Of a stretch of DNA of 64,000 nt, positions 8,607 to 18,059 are shown piece by piece. The notes beneath the pieces were generated by a model. It made no database searches. It was not told the origin of the DNA and was given only the letters and a program-made list of their open reading frames with translations. The position numbers were made by a program, and so were the translations under genes. This DNA comes from Methanosphaera sp. (lineage in GTDB: Archaea; Methanobacteriota; Methanobacteria; Methanobacteriales; Methanobacteriaceae). Location: NCBI RefSeq assembly GCF_022768985.1, contig NZ_JALEKL010000009.1, positions 248,001 through 312,000 on the forward strand, written 5' to 3'. The stretch's first letter is position 1. Each line of letters begins with the position of its first letter.

Positions 8607-10379
8607 ATGGAAAAATTAAAATTTAAAGATTTAAACATATCAGAAGAAATACAAAAAGCTGTAGAAGATATGGGATTTGAGGAAGCATCACCAATTCAGT
8701 CACTTGCAATACCAAAGATTTTAGCAAAAAAAGATGTAATAGGACAAGCACAAACAGGAACAGGAAAAACTGCAGCATTTGGAATACCACTTCTTGAAAA
8801 TATAAATGAACATGATGAAAGTCTGCAAGCAATAATTTTATGTCCTACACGTGAACTTGCAATACAAGTTGCAGAAGAACTTAGAAAACTTGCAGCATAC
8901 CTACCAGAAATAAATGTACTACCAGTATATGGTGGACAACCAATAGATAGACAAATTAAAGCACTGAAAAAAGGTGTACAGATAATTATAGGAACACCAG
9001 GACGTGTAATGGATCATATATCACGTGGAACAATAAATCTCAGTACAATAAAAACAGTAATACTTGATGAAGCAGATGAAATGCTTGACATGGGATTTAG
9101 AGATGATATAGAATATATTCTTGAATTCATACCAGATGAAAGACAATTTTTACTATTTTCAGCAACACTTCCAGGTGAAATACTTCAACTTGCACAGAGA
9201 TACCAGAATGATTCTGAAATTGTAAAAGTAACACGTCATGAACTCACCACCCCTGATGTTGACCAGAAATACTTTGAAGTAAAAGAAGATATGAAACTCG
9301 AACTTCTATCAAGACTTCTTGATATAAATGATTTTGACTTATCACTTGTATTTTGTAATACAAAAAGAAAAGTTGACAAACTTGTAAGTCATCTTCAAGT
9401 AAGAGGATATCTTGCTGATGGTCTTCATGGAGATTTAACACAAAATCAGAGAGATCATGTAATGCGTAAATTTAAAAATGGTAACATTGAAATTCTTGTT
9501 GCAACAGATGTAGCAGCACGTGGTATTGATGTTGGTGGTGTTGAAGGAGTATTTAACTATGATATTCCAAATGATAATGAATACTATGTTCACAGAATAG
9601 GACGTACAGGACGTGCAGGTAAAACAGGAAAAGCATTTAGTTTTGTATCAGGACGTGAAATATATCAACTTCGTGATATTCAAAGATATGCAAAAACAAA
9701 GATTGAACAAGCACCAATTCCATCACTTATTGATGTAGAAGAAGTTAAAAAAGACAACTTCATAGAAGAACTTAAAGAAAGAATTAACACAGAAGATATT
9801 TCAAAAGAAACATACATCATTGAAAAACTTATAGAAGAAGATTATAACTCAATTGATATTGCAGCAACACTTCTTAAAGGAATTATTGAAGAAAGTCCAT
9901 ATAAACAGGAAGAATTTGGAGATACAGATGCAAATGAAGGATTTGTAAGATTCTTCATGAGTCTTGGAAGAAAACAAAACATTACAATTAGTGTAATTCT
10001 TAATTCAATCTATGAAAAAACAGCACTTACTGGTCGTCAAATAGGAAACATTGATATATTTGATAACTTCTCATTTATTGAAATTCCACAAGATCATGCA
10101 TCAGACTTCTACAGATTCATGGGAGATACATACATAGACAATAAAAGAGCACACATTGAACCTGCAAAACCTCGTGATAAATCAAATAAAAAAGATAAGA
10201 AACGATATTCAAATAAAAGAAAAAGAAAAAGTAATAAATTCAATCCACATAAAAAAGATAATAACTATCATGGTGGAAAAAATACTTATCGTAAAGATAG
10301 TTATAATAAAAAAAATACTTATAAAAAACATTCATACCAGAATGATTCCTACAAGTCATATCAAAAAGATGACTACTAG
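8607..10379 (+). CDS. DEAD-box RNA helicase
   Basis: A 590-residue ATP-dependent RNA helicase of the DeaD/CshA type. All motifs are present in order: Q motif (SPIQ, about residue 30), AQTGTGKT (about 48), PTRELA (80), GTPGR (129), DEAD (155), SAT, ATDVAARGID and HRIGRTGRAG. The second half has a linker domain and a basic tail rich in Lys, Asn and Tyr (from about residue 525) of the kind that adds RNA affinity. I chose ATG 8607 because GATGGA precedes it; 8598 is an alternative three codons upstream. The long, structured region before the gene suggests post-transcriptional or cold-response control. Confidence 0.92.
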   Translation: MEKLKFKDLNISEEIQKAVEDMGFEEASPIQSLAIPKILAKKDVIGQAQTGTGKTAAFGIPLLENINEHDESLQAIILCPTRELAIQVAEELRKLAAYLPEINVLPVYGGQPIDRQIKALKKGVQIIIGTPGRVMDHISRGTINLSTIKTVILDEADEMLDMGFRDDIEYILEFIPDERQFLLFSATLPGEILQLAQRYQNDSEIVKVTRHELTTPDVDQKYFEVKEDMKLELLSRLLDINDFDLSLVFCNTKRKVDKLVSHLQVRGYLADGLHGDLTQNQRDHVMRKFKNGNIEILVATDVAARGIDVGGVEGVFNYDIPNDNEYYVHRIGRTGRAGKTGKAFSFVSGREIYQLRDIQRYAKTKIEQAPIPSLIDVEEVKKDNFIEELKERINTEDISKETYIIEKLIEEDYNSIDIAATLLKGIIEESPYKQEEFGDTDANEGFVRFFMSLGRKQNITISVILNSIYEKTALTGRQIGNIDIFDNFSFIEIPQDHASDFYRFMGDTYIDNKRAHIEPAKPRDKSNKKDKKRYSNKRKRKSNKFNPHKKDNNYHGGKNTYRKDSYNKKNTYKKHSYQNDSYKSYQKDDY

Positions 10380-10398
10380 AGTATAAATAATTATACTC
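10379..10398. terminator. Hairpin at the helicase stop codon
   Basis: GAGTATAA (10379-10386) and TTATACTC (10391-10398) form a perfect 8-bp stem with loop ATAA, starting on the last base of the helicase stop codon. A C-rich element and T-rich sequence follow. The next gene (prs) is convergent. Confidence 0.6.
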
Positions 10399-10405
10399 CC
10401 AAATT

Positions 10406-10414
10406 TAACCACCC
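10406..10414 (+). terminator. 3' element TAACCACCC after the helicase gene
   Basis: Exact TAACCACCC, 27 nt after the stop codon on the sense strand, followed by a T-rich stretch. It is one of five exact copies in the window, all in the same position relative to a stop. Confidence 0.45.
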
Positions 10415-10449
10415 TTTTATTTTAAAAAAAAAGTTTATTTTTCTTGTAT

Positions 10450-11328
10450 TTATTGTAATGTTTTTAAATGATCTGCTATTGTTTTTCCAACAGATATACT
10501 TGCAACTTCACTAATTAATGTATTTGTTGCTTTAACTGATGATGCTCCTGCTGCACTTATTTTAAGTATTGCATCTCCAACAAGTACTGGATGTACACAT
10601 ACAACATCTACTTTTTTTGCACCTTGTTTTTTAAGAATATCTATTGCATTTACTATTGTTCCACCTGTACTTATAATATCATCAACTATAATTACACTAC
10701 GATTTTCAACAGATATTGATTTTGTTTTTGTTTTAACAACTTCTGGTGAAAGTCTTACTTTTTCAAGGTAGTCATAGTCTGTATCTAGAATTTCTGCAAT
10801 TTCTTTTGCAAAGTTTTCTGCTCCCTTATCTGGTGCAAGTATTACAGGTTTTTTATCATCATGATTGTTTCTTATGTATTCAGCAATTGATGGCATTGCA
10901 GATAGGTTATCTACTGGTATGTCATATAAATCACAGATACTTTCTTCATGTAAATTTATTGATATTAAATGTTTTACTCCCATGCTTTGAATAAGTTTTG
11001 CTGTTGCTTTTGCTGAGATACATTCAACTTCTTTAAATCTACGTTCTTGTCTGCTGTATCCAAGATATGGTGAAACTACTGTAATATCTTCTATATTCAT
11101 GTCACTAAGTGTGTCAAGTATGAAGAATAATTCCATCATATTTTCATCTTGTGGATATCCTGTTGATTGAATAATTACTACTTTTTCATCTTCTGGAATT
11201 TCATCTTTGATTCTGAAATATTTTTCTCCATCTGGAAACTTTTTAATTTCAACAGTACATAATTTTTCATCTAATTGTTTTGCTACTTCTGCAGCTAATG
11301 ATTGTGATGCAGATCCTCCAATAATCAC
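10450..11328 (-). CDS. prs: Ribose-phosphate pyrophosphokinase
   Basis: A 292-residue PRPP synthetase: ATP + ribose 5-phosphate to PRPP + AMP, feeding nucleotide and histidine synthesis. It has the two phosphoribosyltransferase-like domains, the N-terminal FPDGEKYFRI motif (about residue 30) and the PRPP-binding loop VDDIISTGGT (about 215). Length is normal for archaeal class III enzymes. The start is a GTG at 11328, with GGGAG upstream and a stop codon immediately before it in frame. It is monocistronic and convergent with the helicase. Confidence 0.95.
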   Translation of the reverse strand: MIIGGSASQSLAAEVAKQLDEKLCTVEIKKFPDGEKYFRIKDEIPEDEKVVIIQSTGYPQDENMMELFFILDTLSDMNIEDITVVSPYLGYSRQERRFKEVECISAKATAKLIQSMGVKHLISINLHEESICDLYDIPVDNLSAMPSIAEYIRNNHDDKKPVILAPDKGAENFAKEIAEILDTDYDYLEKVRLSPEVVKTKTKSISVENRSVIIVDDIISTGGTIVNAIDILKKQGAKKVDVVCVHPVLVGDAILKISAAGASSVKATNTLISEVASISVGKTIADHLKTLQ

Positions 11329-11532
11329 TTAATATTACTCTCCCTTTAATTATAAATCTTATGTTGTTGTGAATTTATTTTCTTTTTAGTTAAGAAAAAA
11401 ATATTATAATGTTATATATTTAGTATTTATGATTTTTATTTTTAAAATAATTTACATATATTATCAATATTTTATAAAACTAATAAATAATACAAATTAA
11501 TAAAATGTTATTAAATATAATACTTAAAAAAA

Positions 11533-11543
11533 TTATATATAAA
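11533..11543 (+). promoter_or_regulatory. TATA box of hypAB
   Basis: TTATATATAAA about 75 bp before the hypA start codon is the best TATA match in the prs-hypA gap. It predicts a leader of roughly 45 nt. Confidence 0.45.
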
Positions 11544-11615
11544 AATGTAAAATAAACATAATAATGTATAAAAAAAATTAATAAAATAATTTTATAAAAT
11601 AATTGGAGAATAATC

Positions 11616-11996
11616 ATGCATGAATTAGCTATGGCTTCAAGTATTGTAGATGCAATACTTGATACTGCTAAGAAAAACAATGCCATTGAAATAACAGAGG
11701 CAGTTATAGAAGTTGGAGAACTTACAATGCTCAATCCTGAACAACTCAGATTCATGATGGAAATTTTAAGTGAAGACAACATGCTTAAAGATGCTGAAGT
11801 TATAATTAACATGATCCCTATTGAAATTGAATGTGAAAACTGTGGATATGAAGGAAATGTTGAAGCAGACGAAGAAGAAGTAGATCATTATATGGCAGCA
11901 ACAGAGTGTCCTGAATGTGGAAATACAAGAGTAAATGTAATAAAAGGACGCGAATGTAGTGTAAAAACAATAAAAATTGAAAAGGAAGATGAATAA
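11616..11996 (+). CDS. hypA: Hydrogenase nickel-incorporation protein HypA
   Basis: A 126-residue nickel metallochaperone. The N-terminal MHE supplies the nickel ligand His2. A structural zinc site is formed by Cys73, Cys76, Cys98 and Cys101 (CENC and CPEC). It delivers Ni to [NiFe]-hydrogenase large subunits together with HypB, whose gene follows after 2 nt. The ATG has GGAG 7 nt upstream. The likely client in this window is FrhA. Confidence 0.96.
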   Translation: MHELAMASSIVDAILDTAKKNNAIEITEAVIEVGELTMLNPEQLRFMMEILSEDNMLKDAEVIINMIPIEIECENCGYEGNVEADEEEVDHYMAATECPECGNTRVNVIKGRECSVKTIKIEKEDE

Positions 11997-11998
11997 AA

Positions 11999-12658
11999 AT
12001 GCATAATGTAGCAAGTATTGAAATAGAACAAGATATAATTCAAGCAAACGATAAATTAGCATCAGCTAACAGAAAATACCTTGATTCAAAAGATATTTTC
12101 GCAGTAGACCTTGTAGGAGCTGTAGGATCTGGTAAAACATCACTTCTTGAAAAACTTATAGATGTAATAGAAGATGAAGATCTTGGAGTAATTGCAGGAG
12201 ATATACTCAGTAAATTTGATGCAAAAAGAATTGAAGATAAAAACGTACCTGTAAAAGGATTAAACACAGGAAAAGAATGTCACCTTGATGCACACCTTGT
12301 TGAACATGCACTTGAAGATATTGATCTTGATGATATTTCAATGTTATTTATTGAAAATGTAGGAAACCTAATTTGTCCTGCAGACTTTAACCTTGGAGCT
12401 CACATTAGAACTGTAATTATCAGTGTAACAGAAGGTGACGACACAGCAGAAAAACACCCAATGATCTTTAAAACAGCAGATATGGCTATTGTAAACAAAG
12501 TAGATCTTGCTGATGCTGTAGGTGCAGATGCTGATAAAATGGTTGAAGATATTAAAACAATAAATCCTGACATACCAGTTGTAAAATGTAGTATTAAAAC
12601 TGGTGAAGGTGTAGATGAAGTTATTTCATTATACAAAGAATTTAAAAACAACAAGTAG
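11999..12658 (+). CDS. hypB: Hydrogenase nickel-incorporation GTPase HypB
   Basis: A 219-residue SIMIBI-class GTPase that couples GTP hydrolysis to nickel transfer. The P-loop is GAVGSGKT (residues 40-47). The GTPase-domain metal motif is in NTGKECHLDAHLVEHAL, and the guanine motif is NKVD (about 165). It lacks the histidine-rich N-terminal nickel-storage stretch found in some bacteria. It follows hypA by 2 nt and is surely co-translated. Confidence 0.96.
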   Translation: MHNVASIEIEQDIIQANDKLASANRKYLDSKDIFAVDLVGAVGSGKTSLLEKLIDVIEDEDLGVIAGDILSKFDAKRIEDKNVPVKGLNTGKECHLDAHLVEHALEDIDLDDISMLFIENVGNLICPADFNLGAHIRTVIISVTEGDDTAEKHPMIFKTADMAIVNKVDLADAVGADADKMVEDIKTINPDIPVVKCSIKTGEGVDEVISLYKEFKNNK

Positions 12659-12687
12659 ATAAGTTTTTTTCTACTTTCTTTCTTTTT
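12653..12687 (+). terminator. Hairpin terminator overlapping hypB stop
   Basis: AAGTAGA (12653-12659) pairs with TCTACTT (12670-12676). The left arm contains the hypB stop codon TAG, and a T-rich tract follows. Confidence 0.6.
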
Positions 12688-12792
12688 TTACTAAATTTTA
12701 TTAATAGAAGATTTATATTTTTTTAATTAAAAATTAAAGAACTTACCTCTTTTTTTTCATAAATCTTAAAAATATAAGGGATGGAATTAATC

Positions 12793-13827
12793 ATGAAAAT
12801 ATGGATAGATATTGTAAATTCACCACATGTACGTTTTTTTAATGGTATTATTAAAAGACTTAAAGCTGATGGACATGAAGTTATTATAACAGCACGAGAT
12901 TTTTCAAATATTCACGACTTACTTGATATTTTTAATATAGAATATACATCTATTGGTGATCATGGTGTTACACTTGAAGAAAAGCTTCTCTCAAGTACAA
13001 AACGTGCATATGATCTTGCAAATTTTATTAAAGATAAAGATATTGATGTTGCAATTACAAAGCATTCTATTGAACTTCCAAGAGTTGCATTTGGTCTTAA
13101 AATTCCAAATATTTTTATTCTTGATAATGAACATGCAATTGCTGCAAATAAGTTAACTCTTCCTCTTGTAAATAAGCTTGTTATTCCCGAAATTTTTGAT
13201 GTATGGGATAGTATAAAATTTGGTATGGATCCTAATAATATCATTCGTTATGATGGAACATGTGAAGTTACACATCTTGAAGATTTCACATACAATGAAA
13301 ACATACTTGAGGATTTAGATATTGAAGTTTCAAAGAAATATACTATTTTAATGAGACCAGAACCATCACTTGCATCATATCTTGATACAGATTGTAATAA
13401 ATCAGTACTTACACCTATAGTTGATGAACTAAAAGATATTGCAGACATACTTGTAATTCCAAGATTTAATGCTCAAAGTGAAATATTTAAAGATATTGAT
13501 GGTGTACATGTTGTTAAAACACCTGTTGATACATTTAGTCTTATGAAACGATGTGACCTTGTAATTGGAGCAGGAGGTACAATGAATCGTGAAGCAGCAC
13601 TTCTTGGAACACCTGTTATATCATGCTATCCTGGAGCACAACTATCTGTAGATTCATACTACATAAAACGAGGATTAATGAAACGTTCAACAGATCTTAA
13701 TGAAATAATAAAACTTGCAAAACAATTACTTGAAAATAAAGATGAACAAGTTACACTAAAAACAGATGATCTTGTTGATATAATAGTAAATGAAATCTAT
13801 AAAACATATAATGAAAATTCATCCTAA
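12793..13827 (+). CDS. DUF354 family protein, glycosyltransferase-B fold
   Basis: A 344-residue protein of the archaeal DUF354 family, related to UDP-GlcNAc 2-epimerases and GT-B transferases. It begins MKIWIDIVNSPHVRFF, typical of the family, and has the C-terminal nucleotide-site GAGGTMNREAALLGTP at about residue 260. The true activity of the family is not established to my knowledge; a role in surface glycan synthesis is plausible. I chose ATG 12793 (GGATGGA upstream, family N-terminus); the ATG at 12781 overlaps that ribosome-binding sequence. Confidence 0.85.
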   Translation: MKIWIDIVNSPHVRFFNGIIKRLKADGHEVIITARDFSNIHDLLDIFNIEYTSIGDHGVTLEEKLLSSTKRAYDLANFIKDKDIDVAITKHSIELPRVAFGLKIPNIFILDNEHAIAANKLTLPLVNKLVIPEIFDVWDSIKFGMDPNNIIRYDGTCEVTHLEDFTYNENILEDLDIEVSKKYTILMRPEPSLASYLDTDCNKSVLTPIVDELKDIADILVIPRFNAQSEIFKDIDGVHVVKTPVDTFSLMKRCDLVIGAGGTMNREAALLGTPVISCYPGAQLSVDSYYIKRGLMKRSTDLNEIIKLAKQLLENKDEQVTLKTDDLVDIIVNEIYKTYNENSS

Positions 13828-13942
13828 ATTTTCATACCCCTTTTTTTTAATCTCCCAAATTTTTTATAAAAAAAATAATAATTTCTCATTTTAAATAATA
13901 TTCATAAAAATAGTATAATCATAAAAAAAAGAACTTCTTTAG

Positions 13943-14016
<74 letters not shown>

Positions 14017-14246
14017 ATATTTCTATTTAATATTTATATATTTATTAATATTTATTTTTTATGTAAATTTCAACAACCCCATAAAATTGTCACTTTAAAT
14101 TTATTTTACATACTTATTAATAAAATAAAGTAATATAATATAGAATATAGATAAAAATATTTTCTAAAGCATAAAAAAAGGACATTATATTCTTTCTTTA
14201 GAAAAAGTTTTAGAATTCATTTATGAATTGGAGGTTGAATTATTAC

Positions 14247-15332
14247 ATGGCATTAATAGCTACAAATCACCTATTGTTTATAATAGAATTTGCAATTCTT
14301 ATACACATAGGAGTACTTCTACTATTAAATTTTGTAGATTTAAATCTTAACCTTGCATTTTTCGTAGCACTGATTGCTAGTGCAGGATTAACATTAATAT
14401 TTGGTTTCGATGCTGCTTGTCTTCTTCTTCCTATGTTAAATCATCATGAATTTACACATCCATACGGGCCGTTAGCAATACTCTTTGTAGTAACGGCGTG
14501 GGCATGTATACCCATGTTTAAGGATGACAAGTTAAAGATTAACAATATTAAAATGTTGTTAATTATTATGACAATAGGTATAACAATATTTGGTGCAATT
14601 GTTCACAGAGATTTCCTTATCATGTGGATTCTTGGATTACTTATTGGTGTATTTATTATCAGTAAATTATTCAAACACTCATCATCCAAACTTCTATCTG
14701 CAAGAAATGTAATTCTTATAATTGGTGCATTAATTGCCGTATTTGGATTAATGGAACTTCTTGCACAAGTATTAAACATGCCTATTATAAGTCCTCTTTC
14801 AAGAATTGATCGTATGAATACAAATCAATTTGCAAGTCTTCAGCTAGTAATAGATAATACAAATCTATATGGACACAATCCAAATGCTACATACTGGGGA
14901 AATTCAAGTCTAGGAAGCAGTGATGGTTACATATCACTTCCATTAACATTCATTACATACTTTGGTCTTCCATTCCCATTGTTTTATGGAATTCTTGTAA
15001 CTAAAAAGGATGTTATTGACTACTTCTTACCTGGAATATTTGGTATAGGATTTGACTTTGGATACATTATACTTGCATTATTAATTATCTGGATTCTTAT
15101 TGTGATGATCATAGGATTTAAAACATTAACTAAGTACAGACTTCAAAGAGAACGTGGAAATAGGAAATTTAGAGGTAGAGAGGCGTTACTTGTTGGATCA
15201 TTATCAGCATTTATTGCACAGACAATTTTAGGACTATTTGTTATTACAAGGACAATAAATGGTTCAGCACTGGTAACATACATATTCCTTAGTGCTATGG
15301 TTATAGCACACGTTGTTACAACAAAACGATAA
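14247..15332 (+). CDS. Polytopic membrane protein
   Basis: About 361 residues with roughly nine or ten hydrophobic spans (for example IEFAILIHIGVLLLLNFV, LALLIIWILIVMIIGF) and a hydrophilic loop near residues 185-235. I recognise no enzymatic motif. The short charged loop before the last two spans (about residues 295-315) may be cytoplasmic. GGAGG at 14230-14234 lies inside the longer frame from 14223, so I favour the ATG at 14247, although the spacing (12 nt) is long. It stands alone between tRNA-Ala and a nitroreductase gene. Confidence 0.7.
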   Translation: MALIATNHLLFIIEFAILIHIGVLLLLNFVDLNLNLAFFVALIASAGLTLIFGFDAACLLLPMLNHHEFTHPYGPLAILFVVTAWACIPMFKDDKLKINNIKMLLIIMTIGITIFGAIVHRDFLIMWILGLLIGVFIISKLFKHSSSKLLSARNVILIIGALIAVFGLMELLAQVLNMPIISPLSRIDRMNTNQFASLQLVIDNTNLYGHNPNATYWGNSSLGSSDGYISLPLTFITYFGLPFPLFYGILVTKKDVIDYFLPGIFGIGFDFGYIILALLIIWILIVMIIGFKTLTKYRLQRERGNRKFRGREALLVGSLSAFIAQTILGLFVITRTINGSALVTYIFLSAMVIAHVVTTKR

Positions 15333-15356
15333 AACAATAAAAAGGAAACCTAAAAC

Positions 15357-15365
15357 TAACCACCC
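15357..15365 (+). terminator. 3' element TAACCACCC after the membrane gene
   Basis: Exact TAACCACCC 25 nt after the stop codon, followed by CCTTACTTATTTTTTTT. It separates two co-directional genes. Confidence 0.45.
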
Positions 15366-15506
15366 CCTTACTTATTTTTTTTAGAAAAACTTCAAAAGTT
15401 TTATTTATTTTAGATATTTTTTAAAAATTAATAATACATTACAAATATAGTATTATACAATAAAACATTATTTTTATTTTAAATAGGCAAATTAGGAGTT
15501 TTTTTT

Positions 15507-16295
15507 ATGATACTTGATATAAATCCAATACGATGTGTAAGATGTGGATTATGTGAATCAGTATGTATATTTGATAATATATCACTAGAAGGAGATGTTC
15601 ATGAGGTAGGAAATGACTGCTTTAAGTGTGGACATTGTGTTGCAATCTGTCCAACAGGTGCAATAAATCTCAAGGAATATGAAGATTATGATACAATAAA
15701 AACAAAATATAAAACTGACTCACTACCAGTAAATTATGATGATTTTCTTGAAGTTTTAAATAGACGCCGAAGTATGCGTTGGTTTAGAAAACAGAAAATT
15801 GAAAAACAAACATATGAAAAACTATTTGAATGTGTATATAACTCACCAACAGCTACAAATGCACAGGATCTTGAATTTGTTGTAGTATCAGAGAGAATTG
15901 ATGAATTTAATGATATGCTCTATGACATACTAAAAGATCACACAGATATACATCCACGTGTTGTTGAATTTATTAAGTATATGGAAAATAACAAGGAAGG
16001 TAAAAATCCTATGCTTTGGGATGGACGTGAAGTAATTCTTGGATTTTCAACAAATGCTACAACTACCTGTGTTGCTGCTGCAAGAATTGAGATAATGGCA
16101 CAAATTATGGGTCTTGGTGGATTTTATAACAAGTTTATTGTACTTGCTGATGAATTTGATCATGAAAAAGTCATGTCATTTTTCCCAGATATAGACAGTG
16201 ATAAACATCTTCATTCAGCATTTATAATAGGATATCCTAAGAAGAAATTTAAAAGACCACTTCCAAAACGTGAAGTTAAAATTAGCTATGAATAA
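15507..16295 (+). CDS. Ferredoxin-nitroreductase fusion protein
   Basis: A 262-residue protein. Residues 5-52 form a bacterial-type 2[4Fe-4S] ferredoxin domain (CVRCGLCESVC and CFKCGHCVAICPTG). Residues 80-250 form a nitroreductase-family FMN domain (NRRRSMRWFRKQKI, SPTATNAQDLEF, GLGGF). Such fusions pass electrons from ferredoxin-type clusters to FMN; the physiological substrate is unknown. The start has GGAG 8 nt upstream. metE follows after 33 nt in the same direction. Confidence 0.88.
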   Translation: MILDINPIRCVRCGLCESVCIFDNISLEGDVHEVGNDCFKCGHCVAICPTGAINLKEYEDYDTIKTKYKTDSLPVNYDDFLEVLNRRRSMRWFRKQKIEKQTYEKLFECVYNSPTATNAQDLEFVVVSERIDEFNDMLYDILKDHTDIHPRVVEFIKYMENNKEGKNPMLWDGREVILGFSTNATTTCVAAARIEIMAQIMGLGGFYNKFIVLADEFDHEKVMSFFPDIDSDKHLHSAFIIGYPKKKFKRPLPKREVKISYE

Positions 16296-16328
16296 AATAT
16301 AATAATAATTAATTGAGGGTAATATATA

Positions 16329-17309
16329 ATGAACATAACTACAACTATTGTTGGTAGCTATCCTGTCATATCACATGAGGCTAACTGTTTCGGGGATAAA
16401 TTAAGAGATCATCTTGGAATATATGATAAATATCATGACTCTATTGTTCATACAACAACCATGTTTGCAAAAAATGGTATTGATGTTATATGTGATGGTC
16501 AGCCAAGAGATGATATGGTTAAGATCTTTGCAAGTAAAATTAATGGATTTGATATTATTGACAACTCTGTACATGTTATAGGAAAAATCACACCAGCAGC
16601 TCATGCTATTGGAGTTCGTGATCTTAAACTTGCATATAATGTTGCACATAAAATTAACAATAAATATCAACTACACACATCACTTGATGATATCTTTAAA
16701 GGCAAAGCAAAAGGAATTAAAGGTATGCTAACAGGACCAACTAGTATAATACATTCATGTGCTATTGATAATTTCTATGCAAATAAACAAGAAGCAATAT
16801 TTGATCTTGCAAAAGCACTATGTTATGAGGCAAAACAACTACAAAAAGCAGGTGCATGTGCAATACAAATAGATGAACCATTCATATCAACAGGAGTTGA
16901 AGATATAAAAGTATCAAAAGAAGCAGTAGAAATAATAGCCGAATCTGTTGACATACCTGTTGTTGTACATGTATGTGGAGATCTAAAAGATGTACTTAAA
17001 GACCTGCTAGAATTTGATGTAGAAGTACTAGACTTTGAATTCCAAGGACAAAAAGACAACATAAACACACTAAAGAAAGTATGGACTAAAAATACAGATA
17101 AAAAAATAGCAATAGGATGTATAGATACAAAACTTCATGAAGTAGATGATGAAGATGAAGTTAAAAATACAATCAAAAAAGTAGTAGATATAATGCAAAA
17201 TGAAGATGTAATAATAGATCCAGACTGTGGAATGAGAATGCTAGATGAAGAAGTTGCAATAGGAAAACTTGAAATTTTAAATAATATAAAAAATGGTGGT
17301 ATCATATAA
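16329..17309 (+). CDS. metE: Archaeal methionine synthase (corrinoid-dependent MetE-type)
   Basis: A 326-residue protein corresponding to the C-terminal catalytic half of MetE, as in the Methanothermobacter enzyme that methylates homocysteine from methylcobalamin. The zinc ligands are visible in VVHVCGDL (about residues 215-222) and DPDCGMRML (about 298-306), with the substrate motif IQIDEPF. The folate-binding N-terminal half is absent, consistent with a corrinoid methyl donor. Its stop codon overlaps the thyA start by one base. Confidence 0.85.
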   Translation: MNITTTIVGSYPVISHEANCFGDKLRDHLGIYDKYHDSIVHTTTMFAKNGIDVICDGQPRDDMVKIFASKINGFDIIDNSVHVIGKITPAAHAIGVRDLKLAYNVAHKINNKYQLHTSLDDIFKGKAKGIKGMLTGPTSIIHSCAIDNFYANKQEAIFDLAKALCYEAKQLQKAGACAIQIDEPFISTGVEDIKVSKEAVEIIAESVDIPVVVHVCGDLKDVLKDLLEFDVEVLDFEFQGQKDNINTLKKVWTKNTDKKIAIGCIDTKLHEVDDEDEVKNTIKKVVDIMQNEDVIIDPDCGMRMLDEEVAIGKLEILNNIKNGGII

Positions 17310-17938
17310 TGGCAAAATTTATAAGAACAAACAACATAGCAAATGCATGGCTAATGAGTGTAAAAAAGATAATGCAAGAAGGACATGAAGTAGTAGATGA
17401 ACGTGGAAGTCTAACACGTGAACTTCAAAATGTGATGATTGAAATTACAGATCCAGACGACAACACAATACCAGAGTGCAGTCCATGGAAAGATGACAGA
17501 CTTGAAACATACAAACAAGAACTACTAGATGCATCAAATGACCAGGGATTTGTATACACCTATGGAAATCGTCTACGTCAATACTTCAATATTGACCAAC
17601 TAGATACATGTATTGAAAAACTTAATAATTGTCGTCAGTCAAGACGTGCAATTGCAATAACAATCGACCCAATACAAGACAATAGTGTAGATGAAATACC
17701 ATGTCTTCAAGAAATTGCATTTTTAATACGTAATGATGAACTATACATGACAGACTTCTTCCGTAGCAATGACTGTGGAGGTGCAACATTTCCAAATCTC
17801 TTTGGAATACGAGAAGTAGGATATTATGTTGCAAAAAATACAGATACAAAACTTGTAAATATGGTACATCATGCAATGAGTCTTCACATCTATGAACATG
17901 ACTGGGATAAATGTAATGAAATATTAAGAAAATATTAA
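17309..17938 (+). CDS. thyA: Archaeal thymidylate synthase
   Basis: A 209-residue ThyA of the short archaeal type, methylating dUMP to dTMP with a methylene-pterin. The catalytic cysteine is Cys132 in IPCLQEIAF, and the dUMP-binding FRSND motif is at about 151. It overlaps metE by one base, so the two are translationally coupled. mch, acting on H4MPT one-carbon units, follows after 121 bp. Confidence 0.9.
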   Translation: MAKFIRTNNIANAWLMSVKKIMQEGHEVVDERGSLTRELQNVMIEITDPDDNTIPECSPWKDDRLETYKQELLDASNDQGFVYTYGNRLRQYFNIDQLDTCIEKLNNCRQSRRAIAITIDPIQDNSVDEIPCLQEIAFLIRNDELYMTDFFRSNDCGGATFPNLFGIREVGYYVAKNTDTKLVNMVHHAMSLHIYEHDWDKCNEILRKY

Positions 17939-18059
17939 TAAAATTAATAAAAACTTAATTATCCATGACTAGTGCATAGTAAAAATAGATAAACAATTAT
18001 TAAAAAAAACAAATAAACATTTTAAATAATTTTAAATGAAATAAATTGGAGGCTAATAT

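Noticed and set aside
10156-10386. Lys/Ile-rich frame overlapping the helicase C-terminus
   Set aside because: It is an out-of-frame reading of the basic helicase tail.
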